A stretch of DNA of 64,000 nucleotides from Marivibrio sp040218065 (GTDB taxonomy: Bacteria > Pseudomonadota > Alphaproteobacteria > UBA8366 > Aestuariispiraceae): assembly GCF_040218065.1 (NCBI RefSeq), contig NZ_JAVJQE010000007.1:1-64000 (forward strand), given 5' to 3'. Position 1 is the first letter of the stretch; every line of letters begins with the position of its first letter. The notes beneath the pieces were generated by a model. The model did not search any database. It saw only the letters and a list, made by a program, of their open reading frames with translations, and was not told the DNA's origin. The translations under genes and the position numbers were made by a program. Below, piece by piece: positions 1 to 8,854 of the stretch.

Positions 1-653
1 GAACGACACAGAAGACGGTCACGCCTGCGACCAACCGACGGCCTCTCAATCCCTCGAAAGACCCGATCAGACCCAGGACCCGACGAACGACGCCGCCGTC
101 CGCATATCCCTTCCGATCATCCACAATGTCCGATAAAGCGGCCGGACGTTTACCTCTGGAGCGACGGACGATCAAGCCCTTATTCCATCGGTTTTTTCCG
201 ACCCCGACCCGCGAGCCCCGGGGGGGGGCGCCGCGTCCCGGCGAGGGCGGCTTATAGGGGAGCGGCCCGGGGGGTGTCAAACCCTTTCATGACGTTTTTT
301 TTGCGCCGCGCCGCAAACCGACGACCGCCGGCTTAAGGCTTTGGCTTCGCGCGGTGAATCTGTTAAGGAGAAGCGGTTGGGAGGACAGGCGGCGCGGTTT
401 TCGGGCGCACCGCTCATCCGACGGGAGTCGCGCGGGATCCGGCATGGCGCGTCGCTGCGCGACGTGCGAGCGCCGGGCGCCGGGCGCCTGGACGGCCCTG
501 CAGGGGCGCCCGCACAGGGGCGCCCGCACAGGGGGGCGGGGTCGCCCGACGGTGCGGAAAACGTCCGGAGTCCGGCTGCAGGCCCGTCGGCCGCCGCCGT
601 CCCGCTTCCCGCATGAGGTAAACTGGTCCGCCTATAGAGAGACGGAGAGATGC
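1..653. other. Left-edge region without a confident gene
   Basis: No open frame here shows the strong G/C third-position bias of the neighbouring genes. A plus-strand frame is open from the edge to a stop at about 134-136, and a minus-strand frame is open from about 126 out of the window. Either could be the tip of a gene lying outside, but neither is recognisable. The stretch 190-260 is a low-complexity G-rich run, and 501-538 holds a short tandem repeat. The region probably carries the promoter of the M23 peptidase gene that follows. Confidence 0.4.
501..538. repeat. 14-bp tandem repeat, about 2.7 copies
   Basis: The unit CAGGGGCGCCCGCA occurs at 501-514 and 515-528, and a partial, slightly changed third copy begins at 529. 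It lies about 115 bp upstream of the M23 peptidase start, in sequence that looks non-coding. Such short GC-rich tandem repeats can vary in copy number by slippage. No function can be read from the sequence. Confidence 0.75.
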
Positions 654-2078
654 GTGACGCCTTACGATTCTGACGACCGGCCGCGCGCCGCCGCGCGCCG
701 CCCCTTCAAACTGGGCGGCGCCGCCTTGGCCGGGACGCTGGCGCTGGCCGCCGGTCTGTATTTCGCATGGCCGGGCGGCGGCCCCGACCTGCTGCCGCAG
801 CCAGGCGGCGACGCCGCCTTCGCCGAACCGGTCGAGCACCCCGCCCCGCCGGATCGCCCGCAGCTGGCCGCCGCGGCCCCGACCCCGCTTGAGGCGCAGT
901 CCGACGCCGCCGCCAATGAGGCGTTGCTGGACGACCCGTTCGAGATGACGCTGACCGTCGAGCCCGGCGACACGCTGATGGCGATGCTGACCGACGCCGG
1001 CCTGGATCGTGGCGAAGCGCATCGCGCCATCCAGGCGTTGGCCGAAGTGTACAGCCCGCGCAAGCTGAAGCCGGGGCATGAGTTCTCAATCACCCTGCGC
1101 CCCGGCGCGGGCGAGCGTCCGGCCGCGCTGGAACGGCTGCTGTTCGAGCCCGACCTGACGCAAACCATCCAGGTGGTGCGCGCGGCGCCGGTCGGCCAAG
1201 AGGCCGCCGTATTCACCGCCGAAGCGGCCGACCGACCGGTCACCGTCCGCCGGGCCCGCGCCCACGGCGCGATCGACAGCTCGCTCTATCAGGCGGCCGT
1301 CGACGCCGGCGTGCCGCTGCCGGCGCTCGGCGAAATGATTAACGTCTTCGCCTTCGACCTCGACTTCCAGCGTGAGATTCAGCCGGGCGACCGGTTCTCG
1401 CTGATGTTCGAGGAAAAGCGCGACGAGGAGGACCGGCTGGTCGAAAGCGGCGCGGTGCTGCTGGCGGAGATGACGGTCGGCGGCAAGCAGCGCCGCTACT
1501 ACCGCTTCGAGGACGCCGACGGTTTCGTCGACTACTACGACGCCGACGGCCGGTCCGTCCGCAAGGCGCTGCTGCGCACGCCGGTCGACGGCGCGCGGAT
1601 CTCGTCCCGCTTCGGCAAGCGCAAGCATCCGATCCTGGGCTACACCCGGATGCACAAGGGCATGGACTTCGCCGCCCCGACCGGCACGCCGATCTACGCC
1701 GCCGGCGACGGCGTGGTCGAGGTGGCGGGCTGGAACGGCGGGTTCGGCAAATACGTCCGGATCCGCCACAACGGCACCTTCAAGACCGCCTACGCCCACA
1801 TGTCGCGAATCGACAGCCGGGTGAAACCGGGCCAACGGGTGCGCCAGCGTCAGATCATCGGCTATGTCGGCACCACCGGCCGCTCCACCGGACCGCACCT
1901 GCACTATGAGGTGCATCAGAACGGCCGCCAGGTGAACCCGCAGGGGGTGAAGCTGCCGACCGGAAAGGTGCTGGCCGGCGCGGACAAGACCCGCTTCCAA
2001 AGCGCCATGCGCGAGCTGGAGGTTCAGTTCGCCGAGGCCGCCGACCTGAGCAAGACCCAAACGGCCGACGCGCGCTGA
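654..2078 (+). CDS. M23 family murein endopeptidase with N-terminal membrane anchor
   Basis: 474 aa. Residues about 20-40 form one hydrophobic segment (signal anchor), so the rest should lie in the periplasm. A LysM/OapA-like region follows at about 95-150 (TLTVEPGDTLMAML), as in MepM/ShyA-type enzymes. The C-terminal domain has LytM zinc motifs: HKGMD (H334, D338) and HLHYE (H415, H417). This family hydrolyses D-Ala-mDAP cross-links in peptidoglycan. The GTG at 654 was chosen because GGAGAG lies about 5 bases upstream and the frame above it lacks coding character. The frame is open much further upstream, so the start is less certain than the function. A terminator follows the stop. Confidence 0.9.
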   Translation: MTPYDSDDRPRAAARRPFKLGGAALAGTLALAAGLYFAWPGGGPDLLPQPGGDAAFAEPVEHPAPPDRPQLAAAAPTPLEAQSDAAANEALLDDPFEMTLTVEPGDTLMAMLTDAGLDRGEAHRAIQALAEVYSPRKLKPGHEFSITLRPGAGERPAALERLLFEPDLTQTIQVVRAAPVGQEAAVFTAEAADRPVTVRRARAHGAIDSSLYQAAVDAGVPLPALGEMINVFAFDLDFQREIQPGDRFSLMFEEKRDEEDRLVESGAVLLAEMTVGGKQRRYYRFEDADGFVDYYDADGRSVRKALLRTPVDGARISSRFGKRKHPILGYTRMHKGMDFAAPTGTPIYAAGDGVVEVAGWNGGFGKYVRIRHNGTFKTAYAHMSRIDSRVKPGQRVRQRQIIGYVGTTGRSTGPHLHYEVHQNGRQVNPQGVKLPTGKVLAGADKTRFQSAMRELEVQFAEAADLSKTQTADAR

Positions 2079-2106
2079 GCCGCCGGCCGGACGCCGCGAT
2101 CGAAAA

Positions 2107-2134
2107 GGGCGCGCCCCGCCGGCGCGCCCTTTTT
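2107..2134. terminator. Intrinsic terminator, probably bidirectional
   Basis: A 9-bp perfect stem (GGGCGCGCC / GGCGCGCCC) with a 5-base loop is followed by TTTTT and preceded by AAAA. It sits between the ends of the convergent M23 peptidase and TetR genes, so it can stop transcription from both sides. Confidence 0.85.
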
Positions 2135-2154
2135 CTTTCCGGCGCCCGTCACCG

Positions 2155-2799
2155 TCAGGTCGGCGCGCACAGTCGGCGGATCTCCGCCGCCGCCATCTCC
2201 TTGTAGGCGGCGATGAGCGCGTCCGCCTCCGCGTCCGGCAGCGAGAGGGCGAGGCGCATGGCCGATTCGCCGCTTTGCATGAGGATCAGCGCGTGGCGCG
2301 CCAGCCGCGCGCGCTCGCCCGTCGGCGCGACGCGCGCCAACGCATCGGCCAGCAGCGCGCCCGTCTCGCGCACGTCGGCCACCTCCAGCGCCCCCAGGGC
2401 CGGGTCGGCCAGCACGCCGGCGCGGACTTGCGCCATCGCCGGATCCTGGCGGAACATCGCAAGATAGATGTCGACGAGACCCGAAAAGGCCTCGATCAAC
2501 CCGTCCTCGGTGCGGACAGGCGCGAGCCCCTCCGCGATGCACCGGCGGCCGGCTTCGAAGTAGCGTTCCGCCAGCCCGTGGATCAGGGCGCTTTTGTCCG
2601 GGAAGTACTGATAGAGCGACCCGATCGAGACGCCGGCGCGCTCGGCGACCGCGCTCATCCGCAAGGCGTCCGCGCCGTCCCGGGCGATCAGGTCGGCGGC
2701 GCAATCCAGCATGCGGCCGACCCGCTCGCGGCTCCGCTTCTGGCTCGGCCGACGCCGTAACGCCCCTGCCGCTTCGCCGGCCGCCGCTTTCCGCCCCAT
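2155..2799 (-). CDS. TetR/AcrR family transcriptional regulator
   Basis: 214 aa. The N-terminal TetR helix-turn-helix covers about residues 25-75, with the recognition region AERAGVSIGSLYQYF and the typical FPDKSALI continuation. The C-terminal ligand-binding half is divergent, as is usual. The gene diverges from an NmrA-like reductase and a DUF1772 gene across a 110-bp region that holds a promoter and two matched inverted repeats. This suggests autorepression and control of the neighbouring pair. The ligand cannot be inferred. Confidence 0.92.
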   Translation of the reverse strand: MGRKAAAGEAAGALRRRPSQKRSRERVGRMLDCAADLIARDGADALRMSAVAERAGVSIGSLYQYFPDKSALIHGLAERYFEAGRRCIAEGLAPVRTEDGLIEAFSGLVDIYLAMFRQDPAMAQVRAGVLADPALGALEVADVRETGALLADALARVAPTGERARLARHALILMQSGESAMRLALSLPDAEADALIAAYKEMAAAEIRRLCAPT

Positions 2800-2813
2800 C
2801 TAAACCTCGTATG

Positions 2814-2826
2814 TGAGAAATGCTCA
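2814..2826. promoter_or_regulatory. Candidate TetR operator 1 (TGAG-N5-CTCA)
   Basis: The inverted repeat TGAGAAATGCTCA lies just upstream of the TetR start and overlaps the region where its promoter should be. The same 4-5-4 architecture recurs at 2875-2887 on the far side of the promoter of the neighbouring gene. Assignment to the adjacent TetR protein is inference from position and symmetry. Confidence 0.5.
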
Positions 2827-2833
2827 TTTTTTG

Positions 2834-2862
2834 TTGACGGCTACAATATGAGGCTTTATCAG
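2834..2862 (+). promoter_or_regulatory. Sigma-70-like promoter for the NmrA-like reductase gene
   Basis: TTGACG at 2834-2839 and TATCAG at 2857-2862 are separated by 17 bases, in a locally AT-rich segment of a GC-rich genome. The downstream gene starts at 2910. The promoter is bracketed by the two TGAG-N5-CTCA repeats. Confidence 0.55.
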
Positions 2863-2874
2863 ATTTTTCAAACA

Positions 2875-2887
2875 TGAGCTTACCTCA
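2875..2887. promoter_or_regulatory. Candidate TetR operator 2 (TGAG-N5-CTCA)
   Basis: TGAGCTTACCTCA repeats the half-sites and spacing of the element at 2814-2826. It lies downstream of the -10 box and upstream of the ribosome-binding site of the reductase gene, where a bound repressor would block transcription. Confidence 0.5.
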
Positions 2888-2909
2888 CATTAAAGAAGGA
2901 CTTCGAACC

Positions 2910-3767
2910 ATGACGCAGATAGACGAGCGGCCGGTGCTTGTGACCGGCGGGACAGGCAAGACCGGGCGCCGCGTCGCGGCCCGCCTGGCCGCGCGCGGGG
3001 TCGCCGTCCGCGTCGCGGCGCGCAGCGCCGAGCCCGGATTCGAATGGGCCGACCCGGACAGCTGGCGGCCCTGGCTGACCGGCGCGCGGGCGGTCTATAT
3101 CGCCTATGCGCCTGATCTGGCCGCCGACGGCGCGCCCGAGATCGTCTCGGCCTTCGCCGCCGCCGCCCGCAAAGCCGGGGTCGAGCGTCTGGCGCTGCTG
3201 TCCGGCCGGGGCGAGCCGGAGGCGCAACGGGCCGAAGCCCTTCTCGCCGACGGCTGCGTGGGCGCGGCCGACTGGACGGTCTTGCGGGCCGGCTGGTTCG
3301 TGCAGAACTTTTCCGAAAGCTTCCTGCTGCCGGGCGTGCAGGCGGGCGAGATCGGCCTGCCGGTCGATCCCGACTCGGCCGTGGGCGAGCCTTTCATCGA
3401 CGTCGAAGACATTGCCGACGCCGCCGTCGCCGCGCTGTGCGAGACCGGACACGCCGGCCGGATCTATGAGATGACGGGCCCGCGCCTTCTGACCCTGAAA
3501 GAGATGATCGCGGAGACGGCGCGCGCCGCCGGCCGACCGATCCGCCTCACCGCGATCGACCCCGACGCTTACCGCGCGGCCTTGACGGCCCAAGGCGTCC
3601 CGGCCGAGACGATCGAGCTGGTGATCTACCTGTTCGGGACGATCCTGGACGGGCGCAACGCCCGCGTCTGCGACGGGGTTCGGCAGGCGCTGGGCCGCCC
3701 CGCCCGCGACGTCTCGCTGTACCTCGAAGAGACCGCGGCGAGCGGCCTGTGGCGGAGGGCGGCGTGA
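2910..3767 (+). CDS. NmrA-like / atypical SDR family NAD(P)-binding protein
   Basis: 285 aa with an N-terminal Rossmann fold. The glycine-rich motif VTGGTGKTGRR near residues 10-20 is characteristic of NmrA/QOR2-type atypical short-chain dehydrogenases, and AARS later suggests NADP binding. Relatives reduce quinones or act as redox sensors; the substrate here is unknown. The ATG at 2910 has AGAAGGA 9 bases upstream and is preferred over the in-frame ATG at 2874, which lies inside the putative operator. Translation is coupled to the next gene by a TGATG overlap. The TetR gene diverges upstream. Confidence 0.85.
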   Translation: MTQIDERPVLVTGGTGKTGRRVAARLAARGVAVRVAARSAEPGFEWADPDSWRPWLTGARAVYIAYAPDLAADGAPEIVSAFAAAARKAGVERLALLSGRGEPEAQRAEALLADGCVGAADWTVLRAGWFVQNFSESFLLPGVQAGEIGLPVDPDSAVGEPFIDVEDIADAAVAALCETGHAGRIYEMTGPRLLTLKEMIAETARAAGRPIRLTAIDPDAYRAALTAQGVPAETIELVIYLFGTILDGRNARVCDGVRQALGRPARDVSLYLEETAASGLWRRAA

Positions 3768-4228
3768 TGGGCGGCGCGTTCGAAATCGCGGCTCCGGCGC
3801 TCTCGGCGCTCGCCGCGCTGGGGGCCGCCGCGGTCGGCGGCCTGTTCTTCGGCTTCTCCAACTTCATCATGGCGGCGTTGGCCCGCAGGCCCGCCGGCGA
3901 GGGAATGGCGGCGATGCAGGCGATCAACGTCACCGTCCTGAACCCGGCGCTGTTCGCACTGCTGTTCGGGCCGGCCGTGCTGGCGGCGGCCGCGGCCGCG
4001 CTGGCGCCGTCGACGGCGGCGCTCGCCGCCGTCGCGGTCTATGCGCTCGGCTGCATCGGCGTAACGGGGACGCGCAATGTGCCGCTGAACGAGAAATTGC
4101 GCCGCGCCGACCCGCAGGAGCCCGGGGCGGAGGCGCTGTGGCGGGACTATCTGCGCCGCTGGACGCGCTGGAACCATCTGCGCGCGGCCGCCTGTTTCGC
4201 GTCGGCCGGCCTGGCGCTTGCGGCGTGA
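3767..4228 (+). CDS. DUF1772-family (anthrone oxygenase-like) membrane protein
   Basis: 153 aa with four likely membrane helices. The N-terminal GGLFFGFSNFIM segment and the later NVPLNEKL motif are typical of DUF1772 proteins. The family includes anthrone oxygenases, but most bacterial members have no known function. The start overlaps the stop of the preceding reductase (TGATG), with CGGAGGG upstream, so the two are almost certainly co-translated. The pairing with an NAD(P)-binding protein under a TetR regulator suggests a small redox or detoxification unit. Confidence 0.8.
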   Translation: MGGAFEIAAPALSALAALGAAAVGGLFFGFSNFIMAALARRPAGEGMAAMQAINVTVLNPALFALLFGPAVLAAAAAALAPSTAALAAVAVYALGCIGVTGTRNVPLNEKLRRADPQEPGAEALWRDYLRRWTRWNHLRAAACFASAGLALAA

Positions 4229-4235
4229 GGCGGCC

Positions 4236-6017
4236 TCACAACGGCCAGACCCAGAGGATCATAGGCGTGCCCACCGTGACGATCAGCGCCTCCAGCGGCA
4301 GGCCGACGCGCCAATAGTCCTTGAAGCGATAGCCGCCGGGACCCATCACAAGCGCGTTGTTCTGATGGCCGATCGGGGTCAGAAAAGCGCAGGACGCGCC
4401 GAGCGCGACGGCCATCAGAAAGGGATCGGCGGCCGCGCCCAGATCGCGGGCGATCGTCACCGCGATCGGGGCCATGACGACGGCGGTGGCGGCGTTGTTC
4501 AGCACGTCCGAAAGCGTCATGGTCACGATCAGCAACATCGCCACCAGCACCCAACCCGGCAACCCGCCGGTCACGTCGATCAGTCCGCCTGCGATCAGCT
4601 CCGTCGCGCCGGTCGTCTCCATCGCGCGCCCGACCGGGATGAGCGCGCCGAGCAGCACGATCACGGGCCACTCCACGCCCTGATAGAGTTCGCGGGCGCT
4701 CAGAACGCCGGTCAACACGACGCCGATCACGGCGATCGCAAAACATACGGTGATCGGGGCGAGTCCGATCGCGGCCGCGGCGACGGCGGCCGCGAAGAGC
4801 CCCAGCGCCCAGTACCCTTTGGAGCGGCGCCCGATGGCGAGCGCGCGCTCCGCCAACGGCAGACAGCCGAGCCGCGCGATGACGTCCGGCAGGTCGCGCT
4901 GCAACCCCTGGAGCAGCAGCACGTCGCCGGCGCGCAGGCGAAAATTCCGCAGGCGGCCGCGATGCGGGCGTCCTTGACGCGATACGCCGAGCAGCGTCAC
5001 CCCATAGCGCGGCCCGAAGCGCATCTGCTCCACCGTCCGACCCTCGACGCGCGCGCCGGGGCTGACGACGGCCTCCGCGATGCCGGCGTCGTCGCTGCGC
5101 AGGTCCTTGGCCGCCTCGCCCGGGCCGCCGGCGACTTCCAAATCCAGCTTGTCGACGAAGCGATCGATCTCCTCGGCGGAGCCTTCGATGGTCAGCACGT
5201 CGACCGCCTGGAGCGGCTCCTGGCGCGGCAGGACCGGATAGCGCCGCCCGCGGCGGATCAGGGCCACCACCTGGACGTCGATATCCTTAGTCTGCTCCTC
5301 GATCTCGGCGACCGTGCGGCCGTAGGCGGCGCTCTCCTTGGGCACGCGCACCTCCGAGAGATAGCTTTCGATCTCGAAGACGTCCGAACCGCCGCCGGGC
5401 GCCTCCTGGCCTTGCGGCACCAGGCGCCAGCCGATCAAGATGAGGTACAGAAGCCCCGCCAGCATCACAACGCCGCCGACCGGCAGGAAATCGAACATCC
5501 GGAAGCCTTCGCCCAGCGAATCCCGCCGGAACCCGCTGACCAGAATGTTGGGCGGCGTGCCGATCAACGTCGTCAGGCCGCCCAGGATCGAGGCGAAGGC
5601 GAGCGGCATCAGGATCGGCTTGACGGGCGCGCCGCTCTTGCGCGCGGACTGCAGCGCGACCGGCATCAAAAGGGCCAGCGCGCCGACATTGTTCATGAAG
5701 CCCGACAGGACCGCCGCCGCGCCGGACAGGCTGGCGACATGGCGCGTCGGCGTTCCGGCCCCAAGCTGCACCAGCCGCGCAAGCCCGTCGATCGCGCCCG
5801 AGACCGAAAGCGCCCGCGATAGGATCAACACCAACGCCACCGTGACGGTGGCCGGATGACCGAAGCCTTGGAACGCCTCCCGGCCGGGCACGAGGCCGAG
5901 GAGAACCGCCGCCATAAGGCCGGTCATCGCCACCAGATCGTAGCGCAACCGTCCCCAGGCGAAGAGGCTGAGAAGCACCGCCAGCAGCGTCAGGATCAGC
6001 GCCTGGTCGGTCGTCAC
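4236..6017 (-). CDS. SLC13 family (DASS) sodium/anion symporter with two RCK_C domains
   Basis: 593 aa. Membrane segments lie at about 1-195 and 400-593. They are separated by two soluble TrkA_C/RCK_C-like modules (about 210-375), a layout common among bacterial SLC13 members. The repeated SNT-type motifs are GTPPNI in the N half and TPIGHQNN in the C half. Family members move dicarboxylates, sulfate or similar anions with sodium; the substrate here is unknown. A GTG start is used, with GGGAGGGCGAG directly upstream. The gene converges with the DUF1772 gene with only 7 bp between them. Confidence 0.88.
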   Translation of the reverse strand: MTTDQALILTLLAVLLSLFAWGRLRYDLVAMTGLMAAVLLGLVPGREAFQGFGHPATVTVALVLILSRALSVSGAIDGLARLVQLGAGTPTRHVASLSGAAAVLSGFMNNVGALALLMPVALQSARKSGAPVKPILMPLAFASILGGLTTLIGTPPNILVSGFRRDSLGEGFRMFDFLPVGGVVMLAGLLYLILIGWRLVPQGQEAPGGGSDVFEIESYLSEVRVPKESAAYGRTVAEIEEQTKDIDVQVVALIRRGRRYPVLPRQEPLQAVDVLTIEGSAEEIDRFVDKLDLEVAGGPGEAAKDLRSDDAGIAEAVVSPGARVEGRTVEQMRFGPRYGVTLLGVSRQGRPHRGRLRNFRLRAGDVLLLQGLQRDLPDVIARLGCLPLAERALAIGRRSKGYWALGLFAAAVAAAAIGLAPITVCFAIAVIGVVLTGVLSARELYQGVEWPVIVLLGALIPVGRAMETTGATELIAGGLIDVTGGLPGWVLVAMLLIVTMTLSDVLNNAATAVVMAPIAVTIARDLGAAADPFLMAVALGASCAFLTPIGHQNNALVMGPGGYRFKDYWRVGLPLEALIVTVGTPMILWVWPL

Positions 6018-6049
6018 CGCTCGCCCTCCCGCGGTCTCGCCATCGCGGT

Positions 6050-7222
6050 CTAGCCGCCCTCGGGAGCCGGATCGCCGTCAAGCGACGGCAGCGTGCGATA
6101 AAGCGCGTCGACGCAGGCCCGGCCGATCAGCCTGCAGCGCGCCGGCGACCAGCCGTAGCGCAAATCGGGCGCATCGGCGTTGTCCTTGAACGGCATCTCC
6201 AGCGTCATGGCCAGCGCGCCGAACCGCTCGGTGATCTGCTTCGTCGAGGTCGACAGGGTCTTGGCCGAACCGCGCGCCGCCTTCGGATAGCCGTGTTCGG
6301 TCTGGAAATCGGGATTGGCGCGGGCGAGTTCCGCCTGGAATTGAGCGAGCAGACCTTCAAGGCGATCGTCGAAGGCCGGCGCGCTCTCCCCGCCGGCGAT
6401 GAAGACGTAGGGCAGACCTTCGTCGCCGTGCACGTCGAGGCAGACGTCGACGCCCGTGGCGTCCATCTTGGCGAGCGTGTGATAGACCTCCGGGCTGCGC
6501 TCCAGGCTCGGCTTGTCCCATTCCCGGTTGAGGTTCGCGCCGAGCGCGTTGGTGCGCAGATGCCCGCGCCGCGAGCCGTCCGGGTTCATGTTGGGCACGA
6601 TGTAGACGACGGCGCGCTCGAGCAGCGCGCGGCTGACCGGATCGTCCGGGTCCAGCAGCCGGGCGAGGAAGCCCTCCATCCACCATTCCGCCTGGCTTTC
6701 CCCCGGATGCTGGCGCGCGATCGCCCACAGCGCCTTCTTGCCGGACCCTTTCCGATCCGGATCGGGGTCGCCGATCGTCAGCAGATCCAGATCCTCGCCG
6801 TCGAGCGTCTTGCCCAGCACTTCATGCCGGCAGCGCGGCTTGGTCTGACAGGCGGCGATCAGATCGTGATGGCGCTCGCGGCTGTAGGGCGCGAAATAGG
6901 CGAGCCAGACCAGATCCGCCTCGACCGGATCGAGGCGAATGGTCAGGCGACCGTCCGCATAGTGCGTCTCGGCGCGCGTCCACGTCTCCCGGTCGTAGGA
7001 CAGGCAGGCGCGATATGCCTCCCATCCCTTGAGGTAGGAGGCCTCGCCCGCATTCTCGATCACCAGTTCGATCGACCGGCCGGTCGCGCCGGCGACGCGG
7101 AAATAGAACCATTGGAAGAAGCCGTCCTCGCCCGGATCGGGTTTGATGGCGAGACGGGCGCGATCGCCTTCAATCGCGCGCACTGCGATGTTGCCGGCGT
7201 CGAAGGCGTCGGAGATCTGCAT
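6050..7222 (-). CDS. M14-family zinc carboxypeptidase (cytosolic carboxypeptidase-like)
   Basis: 390 aa. An N-terminal beta-sandwich domain (about 1-125), typical of the CCP/AGBL-like M14 subfamily, precedes the catalytic domain. Zinc ligands are H172 and E175 in HPGE and H265 in DVHGDE. NPDG and the NANLNREW-like region support M14, and E in LEMPF near 340 is the probable general base. There is no signal peptide, so it is cytoplasmic. Bacterial members trim C-terminal residues from peptides or proteins, but the physiological substrate is not known. The gene is 32 bp upstream of the SLC13 gene on the same strand. Confidence 0.88.
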   Translation of the reverse strand: MQISDAFDAGNIAVRAIEGDRARLAIKPDPGEDGFFQWFYFRVAGATGRSIELVIENAGEASYLKGWEAYRACLSYDRETWTRAETHYADGRLTIRLDPVEADLVWLAYFAPYSRERHHDLIAACQTKPRCRHEVLGKTLDGEDLDLLTIGDPDPDRKGSGKKALWAIARQHPGESQAEWWMEGFLARLLDPDDPVSRALLERAVVYIVPNMNPDGSRRGHLRTNALGANLNREWDKPSLERSPEVYHTLAKMDATGVDVCLDVHGDEGLPYVFIAGGESAPAFDDRLEGLLAQFQAELARANPDFQTEHGYPKAARGSAKTLSTSTKQITERFGALAMTLEMPFKDNADAPDLRYGWSPARCRLIGRACVDALYRTLPSLDGDPAPEGG

Positions 7223-7441
7223 GGGGCGGCTTGGTCCTCGGTCTGGTTGAACGGATTTTCGGGCGCGTCGCGCATGAGGCGAAGCGTCCTCAGACGGTAC
7301 CCGGCGGACCGCCCGGCCTCAAGCGTCGCCGAATGCGACCGCGCCGCCGACAAATTCCCTATTGCCGCTCCCGCGCAATGGGCATATGGGCGCAGAGAGA
7401 CACTATGGGCGGCCGAGCCCGCCCCACCAGCGAGGACGGAC

Positions 7442-8800
7442 ATGATTTCTGCGGTCGGATCCGCCTGGGCGCTTTTCTTCGGTCTGGCCTTCATCATGAT
7501 CGGCAACGGGCTGCAGGGCGCGTTGCTCGGCGTGCGGGCGGAGTTGGAAGGTTTCGACGGCGTGATGACGGGCGTCATCATGACCGGCTACTTCGTGGGC
7601 TTTCTCGTCGGCAGCCGCGTTGTGCCCTACATCATCCTGCGCGTCGGTCATGTGCGGTGCTTCGCGGCGCTGGCCTCGCTCACCTCGATCACGATCCTGA
7701 TCCACCCGACCTTCGTCGACCCGTGGGTGTGGACGGCGATGCGGCTGCTGACCGGTTTGGGCTACGCCGGCCTCTACATCGTCGCCGAAAGCTGGCTCAA
7801 CGACCGGGCCACGAACGAGACCCGCGGCCAGTTGCTCGCCGCCTACATGATCACCATGCTGGGCGGCGCGGCGGCCGGATCGCTGCTGCTTGGCGCGGCG
7901 GAGCCGTCCAGCTTCGTCCCCTTCATCCTGATCTCCGTGCTGATGTCGTTTGCGGTGATCCCGATCCTGTTGTCGGCGGCGCCGACGCCCGCGGTCGATC
8001 AGCCCGAAGCGATGTCGCTGCTGCGGCTTTACCGGGCCTCGCCGCTGGGGGTGGTCGGCGCGTTTCTGGTGGGGACGACGCAAAGCCTATTCTTCGGCAT
8101 GGGCGCGGTCTACGCGACGCGCGCCGGCTTTTCGGTGGCCGAGACGTCGATTTTCATGATGGGCGCCTTCGTCGGCGGCATCATCCTGACCTGGCCGATC
8201 GGACGCCTGTCGGACATCTTCGATCGGCGTCTCGTGTTGACGGTTACGACCTTTTGCGCCGCCTTGGCGGCCATAGCGGGCGCGTTGCTGACCGCTCGAC
8301 TGGATTGGATGCTGTTCGTCGCGATGGGGTTCTTCGGCGGCTTCAACCAACCGCTCTATTCCTTGTGCATCGCGCACACGAACGATTTCCTGACGCCCAA
8401 ACAGATGGTGCGCGCCTCCGGCACGCTGGTGATGCTCACCGGCCTCGGATCGCTCGGGGGACCGCTGATCGCGGCCCAATCGATGGAGACGATAGGGCCC
8501 TGGGGGTATTTCTGGGCGTTGGCGGTCCTGCAAACGGCGCTCGGCCTGTTCGCGCTCTACCGGATCAGCCGCCGCCCCGCCCGGCCGTTGGACGAGCAAG
8601 GCGTCTACGTCGCCGTGCCGACTACGCCGACGCCGGTCACCGCCTCGCTCAACCCGGAGATCGACTGGCCGGAGACCGACGGCGCACAGCTCACCCCCGA
8701 CGACCTGCCCGAGCCCGAGCCGGCGCCTGACGAAGGCGAGGCCGTGGCGATCGACGCCGACGACGAGGACGACCGCCCGGGCGAGCCGTTGAAGGCCTGA
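7442..8800 (+). CDS. MFS transporter (YcaD-like)
   Basis: 452 aa with 12 predicted membrane helices in about the first 400 residues and an acidic hydrophilic tail (about 400-452). The loop with GRLSDIFDRR is the MFS inter-helix signature. The overall pattern resembles the YcaD/CynX-like family of putative transporters with unknown substrate. The ATG at 7442 follows CGAGGACGGA. It diverges from the M14 peptidase gene across about 220 bp. The open frame extends far upstream but only antisense to the peptidase gene. Confidence 0.85.
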   Translation: MISAVGSAWALFFGLAFIMIGNGLQGALLGVRAELEGFDGVMTGVIMTGYFVGFLVGSRVVPYIILRVGHVRCFAALASLTSITILIHPTFVDPWVWTAMRLLTGLGYAGLYIVAESWLNDRATNETRGQLLAAYMITMLGGAAAGSLLLGAAEPSSFVPFILISVLMSFAVIPILLSAAPTPAVDQPEAMSLLRLYRASPLGVVGAFLVGTTQSLFFGMGAVYATRAGFSVAETSIFMMGAFVGGIILTWPIGRLSDIFDRRLVLTVTTFCAALAAIAGALLTARLDWMLFVAMGFFGGFNQPLYSLCIAHTNDFLTPKQMVRASGTLVMLTGLGSLGGPLIAAQSMETIGPWGYFWALAVLQTALGLFALYRISRRPARPLDEQGVYVAVPTTPTPVTASLNPEIDWPETDGAQLTPDDLPEPEPAPDEGEAVAIDADDEDDRPGEPLKA

Positions 8801-8854
8801 TCGGCGTGCGGCGCAATCTTTCCCCGCCCGAGCGCGCATGCTAGGCGATCGGGC

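Noticed and set aside
6293..7441. Upstream extension of the MFS gene
   Set aside because: The extra 383 codons are antisense to the M14 peptidase. The MFS protein begins naturally at 7442 with a ribosome-binding site.
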